Source: Balneolaceae bacterium
Lineage (GTDB): Bacteria; Bacteroidota; Rhodothermia; Balneolales; Balneolaceae
NCBI GenBank assembly: GCA_007123785.1
Contig: SLGL01000146.1
Span: 1-32,908 of the forward strand
Length of the DNA: 32,908 nucleotides
Reading direction: 5' to 3'
Shown here: one piece after another, positions 29,013-32,908 of the stretch
How the letters are laid out: the number at the start of each line of letters is the position of its first letter
Numbering within the stretch: position 1 is the first letter of the stretch
Notes under the pieces: model-generated
The model's database searches: none
The model's input: the letters and a program-made list of their open reading frames with translations, nothing else
Told to the model about the DNA's origin: nothing
Translations under genes and position numbers: made by a program

Positions 29013-29326
29013 GTACTATTGCGACTTATTTGCACGGATTTCACACCAAGAATTTTTTTACAGACTCCAAATCCGTTTTATTAAGAATTTAAAATCAAAA
29101 GGTTACAATTCGTTTAACATATTTATTGTGAGCACCGAATAAAACGATATCCGGGTTAGAGTTTCTGTACTCTGAACAGCCGTATAGTGCCGTGTGATCT
29201 GTAAAAGTGTAGAAATGTCATCAGAGGAGTCCATCAGTGATAATTCCTGATGTAATTAAATTTGATTCTCATCTTAAGGAGTATCATTTTTCGTTTTTAG
29301 ATTAATTTCCCCTCATAATATAAATA

Positions 29327-30763
29327 ATGTACCAAACCCTAATCCTTAACGCCCAGGTACTGGATGGTAGCGGCTCTTCGGCCCGCCATATAGATGTAGC
29401 CATCTCAGATACCGGAAAACTATCTCTTTTTCCTCCCGGTAACGAGACTGCTGCCGGTGAAACGATCGATGCAGACGGGCTCTGCCTGGCTCCCGGGTTC
29501 ATCGATGTTCACACGCATGATGATACTGCTGTTATCAAAAACCCGGAGATGGAAAATAAAATCAGTCAGGGTGTCACCACTGTGATTGTGGGCAACTGCG
29601 GTATCAGCGCCAGCCCGGTTTCACTGAACCGTGATGAACCGCCCAACCCGATGAACCTGCTGGGTGAACGCGAAGATTTTCTCTACCCTAAATTTTCCGA
29701 TTATGTGGATGCGGTTAGGAAAGCCCGTCCATCTGTAAATGTAGCCGCACTTATTGGCCACACTTCACTTCGGAGCAATCACCTGGCAGACCTGTTCCGT
29801 CCTGCCAATACGGACGAGATTGAAGCGATGCGTAAGGAGCTCCGTGAATCCCTTAAAGACGGAGCCATCGGCCTTAGTTCTGGCCTCGCTTACGACACCG
29901 CCTACGAAGCACCAGACACTGAAGTAAAAGCGCTGATTGAAGAAGTGGCTGAAAGTGGCGGAGTTTACACCACGCATATGCGAACTGAGTTTGATCAAAT
30001 CATTAATGCGATTAACGAATCATTCGACATCGCCAAACATGGCCGTGTTCCGCTCATCATTTCTCACCTGAAGTGTGCGGGAGCGGCAAACTGGGGCCGG
30101 AGCAGCGAAGTGTTGAAGCATGTGGAAAAACAGGCCGAAACCCACAAATTTGCGTGTGATTGCTATCCCTACTCCGCCAGTTCCAGCAATTTGGATCCCA
30201 AACAGGTTACCGATAAAAACGACATTTTTATCACCTGGTCGCGCCCGCACCCTGATCAGAGCGGCAAGCTATTAGCTGAAATTGCAGAAGAGTGGGAGCT
30301 TTCCCTGCTGGATGCCGCCTATAAACTGATGCCGGCCGGGGCGGTTTATCACTGTATGAGTGAAGAAGATATGCAGAAAATATTGAGCTATGATCGAACC
30401 ATGATCGGCTCTGACGGCCTGCCCGAAGACCCCTTCCCGCACCCGCGACTCTGGGGAACATTTCCGCGTGTGCTGGGCCGGTACTGCCGTGATTTAAACC
30501 TTTTTGATCTGCCCGCTGCCATCCACAAAATGAGTGGGCTATCAGGCACGGAGTTCGGCCTCAAGGAACGTGGTTTTATCGCCGACGGCTACAAGGCCGA
30601 TCTGGTACTGTTTGATCCAAAAAAAGTCCGGGATGTGGCCACCTACGAAAATCCGAAACAGCACTCTGAAGGCATCCAAAAAGTATGGGTAAACGGGCAG
30701 CTCAGCTACAGCAGTGGTGAAAAAGCAAACGGCCGTGCCGGTGAATGTATATTGCGAAATTGA
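29327..30763 (+). CDS. N-acyl-D-amino-acid deacylase (D-aminoacylase-like amidohydrolase)
   Basis: APGFIDVHTHDDTAVIKNPEMENKISQGVTTVIVGNCGISASP...SHLKCAG...TMIGSDGLPEDPFPHPRLWGTFPRVLGRY. Confidence 0.93.
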   Translation: MYQTLILNAQVLDGSGSSARHIDVAISDTGKLSLFPPGNETAAGETIDADGLCLAPGFIDVHTHDDTAVIKNPEMENKISQGVTTVIVGNCGISASPVSLNRDEPPNPMNLLGEREDFLYPKFSDYVDAVRKARPSVNVAALIGHTSLRSNHLADLFRPANTDEIEAMRKELRESLKDGAIGLSSGLAYDTAYEAPDTEVKALIEEVAESGGVYTTHMRTEFDQIINAINESFDIAKHGRVPLIISHLKCAGAANWGRSSEVLKHVEKQAETHKFACDCYPYSASSSNLDPKQVTDKNDIFITWSRPHPDQSGKLLAEIAEEWELSLLDAAYKLMPAGAVYHCMSEEDMQKILSYDRTMIGSDGLPEDPFPHPRLWGTFPRVLGRYCRDLNLFDLPAAIHKMSGLSGTEFGLKERGFIADGYKADLVLFDPKKVRDVATYENPKQHSEGIQKVWVNGQLSYSSGEKANGRAGECILRN

Positions 30764-31016
30764 ACAACTTTTTGAAAATAATGATGACTTTGAATGAAAA
30801 GGAAAAACAGAGCTGTCAGACAATCTGAATTTAGTTGTTCAAATTTAAGCTCACAACTATGCTGAATAACCTATAAATTTCTGCGAAAATCAGCATGAAA
30901 CCGTAGCGGGTTTTTTTACCTTATTTTATAAGATCTTTTAACGGATCGAACCTTTTTGGGCAGTTATGGCTCAAAATGATCATATTCTCTCAAACCCAAT
31001 CAAAAACAAAAAAAAC

Positions 31017-31403
31017 ATGTCTATAAAACGTTTTGGCTCAGAGGGTGGAGTCGGTACCGGAGGTCAGCATCTCCCCTTTTCAAAAGCCGTTGAAGCCGGG
31101 GGATGGCTCCATGTATCCGGACAAACTCCCATGAAAGATGGTGAAATCGTTGAAGGTGGTGTGATCGAACAGTCGCGCCTTGCGATTAAAAACTGTCTGG
31201 AAATCATGCGTGATGCTGGCTACGGTCTCGAACACGTAGTTCACGTTACCGTTATCCTCACCGATGCGCGCTATTTTCAGTCGTTCAACAAAGTATTCAA
31301 AGAGGTCTTTGGTGACCATCCGCCCGCGCGAATCTGCTCCGTTGCCGATCTGGTTGTCGATTGCAAGGTGGAAGTGGGCCTTATCTGCTACAAAGATGAC
31401 TGA
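31017..31403 (+). CDS. ridA: RidA/YjgF-family protein
   Basis: PFSKAVEAGGWLHVSGQTPMKDGEIVEGGVIEQSRLAIKNCLEIMRDAGYGLEHVVHVTVILTD...ARICSVADLVVDCKVEVGLICYKDD; start chosen at internal Met MSIKRFG. Confidence 0.85.
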   Translation: MSIKRFGSEGGVGTGGQHLPFSKAVEAGGWLHVSGQTPMKDGEIVEGGVIEQSRLAIKNCLEIMRDAGYGLEHVVHVTVILTDARYFQSFNKVFKEVFGDHPPARICSVADLVVDCKVEVGLICYKDD

Positions 31404-31445
31404 TTTGTCTGAATGGCGGAAGTTTTCGCAACGTAAACCGAGCAG

Positions 31446-32908
31446 ATGAACAGCCTTGTATTTCTTACTGCCTTTTCTGTTTACATACTTTTTCTGATCT
31501 GGCTTGGCTGGTTCGTATCCCGCAAACAGGAATCGGGGGAGGATTTTCTGCTGGCCGGCCGCGGTCTTCCCATTTTTCTGATTCTGGGGACAACAGTTGC
31601 TACAATGGTGGGTACAGGCTCTTCTATCGGCGCGGTGGGCTTTGGTTATGATACCGGCTGGGGCGGTGCACTCTACGGCCTGGGCGGTGCCATCGGTATA
31701 CTTTTGGCAGGCTGGTGGTTCGCTCCCATCCGAAAGCTTCGTTTTATGACGATGAGCGAAGAGCTCTCCTACTACGTGGGTGCTAATCGTCTGGTAAAAA
31801 ACGTGGTCGGATTTCTGATTTTTCTTGCATGCATCGGCTGGCTGGGTGCACACATTCTGGGCGGGGGAATGTACCTGGCTTGGGTAGTGGATATTGACCT
31901 TGATCTTGCAAAAGTGATCGTGGCGCTGGGCTTCAGTATATACATCGTGATTGGCGGATATCGCGCCGTGGTATGGACCGACACCATTCAGGTGATTATT
32001 TTATTCTTTGGTTTTATTCTGATGGCTTGGCTTGCCGTGCAGCAGGCCGGTGGCTGGGAGACACTGCTGAGCCTCCAGTCTGATGGAAGCACCAGTTTTT
32101 TGGGTATTCAGCAAGTGGGTGGAATTCATGCCCTCTCCCTGGTGGTGGTCATTGCCGTAGGTGTGCTTGCCACGCCATCCTTTCGCCAGCGGATTTATTC
32201 ATCTGAAAGCGTTTCGGCAGCTCGAAAATCGTTTGCGTGGTCGGGTGGCATCTACCTGCTTTTTTCCTTCATCCCGGCTCTCATCGGCATGGCTGCATTT
32301 GCTCTGAACCCCGAACTGGACAACCGGAACTTTGCCTTTCCTTTTCTGGCCATTGAGGTGCTGCCGCTCTATGTCGGTGTGATTGTGCTGATTGCGGGCC
32401 TCTCCGCTACAATGTCCAGCGCCAGCTCCGATGCGATTGCCGGAGTTACGATTCTCATACGAGATCTTTACGTTATGTTTAAGGGCGAAATGCCTGCCCG
32501 GGAAAAAGTTGTGTTTTATTCCAGGATTTCAATTGTTGCAGTGGTCGGGCTTGCTCTTCTGATGGCACTCACATCCGATGATATTATCACCTATATCACC
32601 AACATGATTGCTACCATTATGAGCGGAATGTTTACTTGCGGCGTTTTGGGGCGGTTCTGGCCGCGCTTCAACTGGCAGGGTGCCGTCGCCTCTCTGATTG
32701 GCGGTTCGATTGCATCAGCCGCTGTATTACTGACTAACGGCGGAACCGAGTATTGGGGCAACCCCATCCTTCCGGCCCTTGCTTTGGCGATGATTACAGG
32801 AATTGTGACAACACTCGTTACTCCAAAAAGCAACATCACGCCCGATCAGGCCCGTGAGATTCTGGACAAAGAACGTGAACAGATGGAAGGAGTCGCTGAA
32901 GTGATTGA
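31446..32908 (+). CDS. sodium:solute symporter (SSS family), truncated by window end
   Basis: Hand-translated open frame from ATG 31446 to window end (not in ORF track because it has no stop): MNSLVFLTAFSVYILFLIWLGWFVSRKQESGEDFLLAGRGLPIFLILGTTVATMVGTGSSIGAVGFGYDTGWGGALYGLG... Confidence 0.9.
   Translation, partial: MNSLVFLTAFSVYILFLIWLGWFVSRKQESGEDFLLAGRGLPIFLILGTTVATMVGTGSSIGAVGFGYDTGWGGALYGLGGAIGILLAGWWFAPIRKLRFMTMSEELSYYVGANRLVKNVVGFLIFLACIGWLGAHILGGGMYLAWVVDIDLDLAKVIVALGFSIYIVIGGYRAVVWTDTIQVIILFFGFILMAWLAVQQAGGWETLLSLQSDGSTSFLGIQQVGGIHALSLVVVIAVGVLATPSFRQRIYSSESVSAARKSFAWSGGIYLLFSFIPALIGMAAFALNPELDNRNFAFPFLAIEVLPLYVGVIVLIAGLSATMSSASSDAIAGVTILIRDLYVMFKGEMPAREKVVFYSRISIVAVVGLALLMALTSDDIITYITNMIATIMSGMFTCGVLGRFWPRFNWQGAVASLIGGSIASAAVLLTNGGTEYWGNPILPALALAMITGIVTTLVTPKSNITPDQAREILDKEREQMEGVAEVI

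Noticed and set aside
31080-31853. 257-aa minus-strand ORF
   Set aside because: Antisense to ridA and the symporter gene; Cys/His-rich shadow translation.
1-32908. CRISPR arrays, rRNA or tRNA genes, prophage or IS transposases
   Set aside because: No regularly spaced direct repeats, no recognisable tRNA cloverleaf or CCA ends, and no transposase or phage protein motifs were seen in any frame provided.

Overview
The window is about 33 kb of bacterial chromosome with ordinary housekeeping and accessory genes. Gene content suggests the Balneolota/Bacteroidota; that is inferred from style, not proven. Recognisable genes include purM, lpdA, a TPR / DUF4292 lipoprotein / EnvC-like M23 operon, PD40/TolB-like and DUF1080 proteins, a run of three secreted amidohydrolases, an SDR/ALDH/quinone-oxidoreductase cassette, and a D-aminoacylase/RidA/SSS-symporter cassette. 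The standout is a minus-strand locus at about 11764-17424 that reads as a lasso-peptide biosynthetic cluster: a 37-aa precursor (MDRFEEKNEWVTPKIVEEDYSETR|MGEGEGSDGEGYS, cut site inferred), a strong hairpin+U-tract just downstream of it, two GT2 glycosyltransferases, an HPr-kinase-like protein, a B2 transglutaminase-like protease, a B1 PqqD-like recognition element and an asparagine-synthetase-like cyclase. The core is short and very acidic and ends in Tyr-Ser, which fits C-terminal Ser phosphorylation (and possibly glycosylation). No transporter is visible. The cyclase gene carries an in-frame TAA. Two amidohydrolase genes in the window also carry single in-frame stops, and a CHRD-domain gene has a one-base A-run frameshift right after its start codon. 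Either consensus errors or real gene decay must be separated before concluding the cluster is active. All calls come from reading the sequence; no searches were run.
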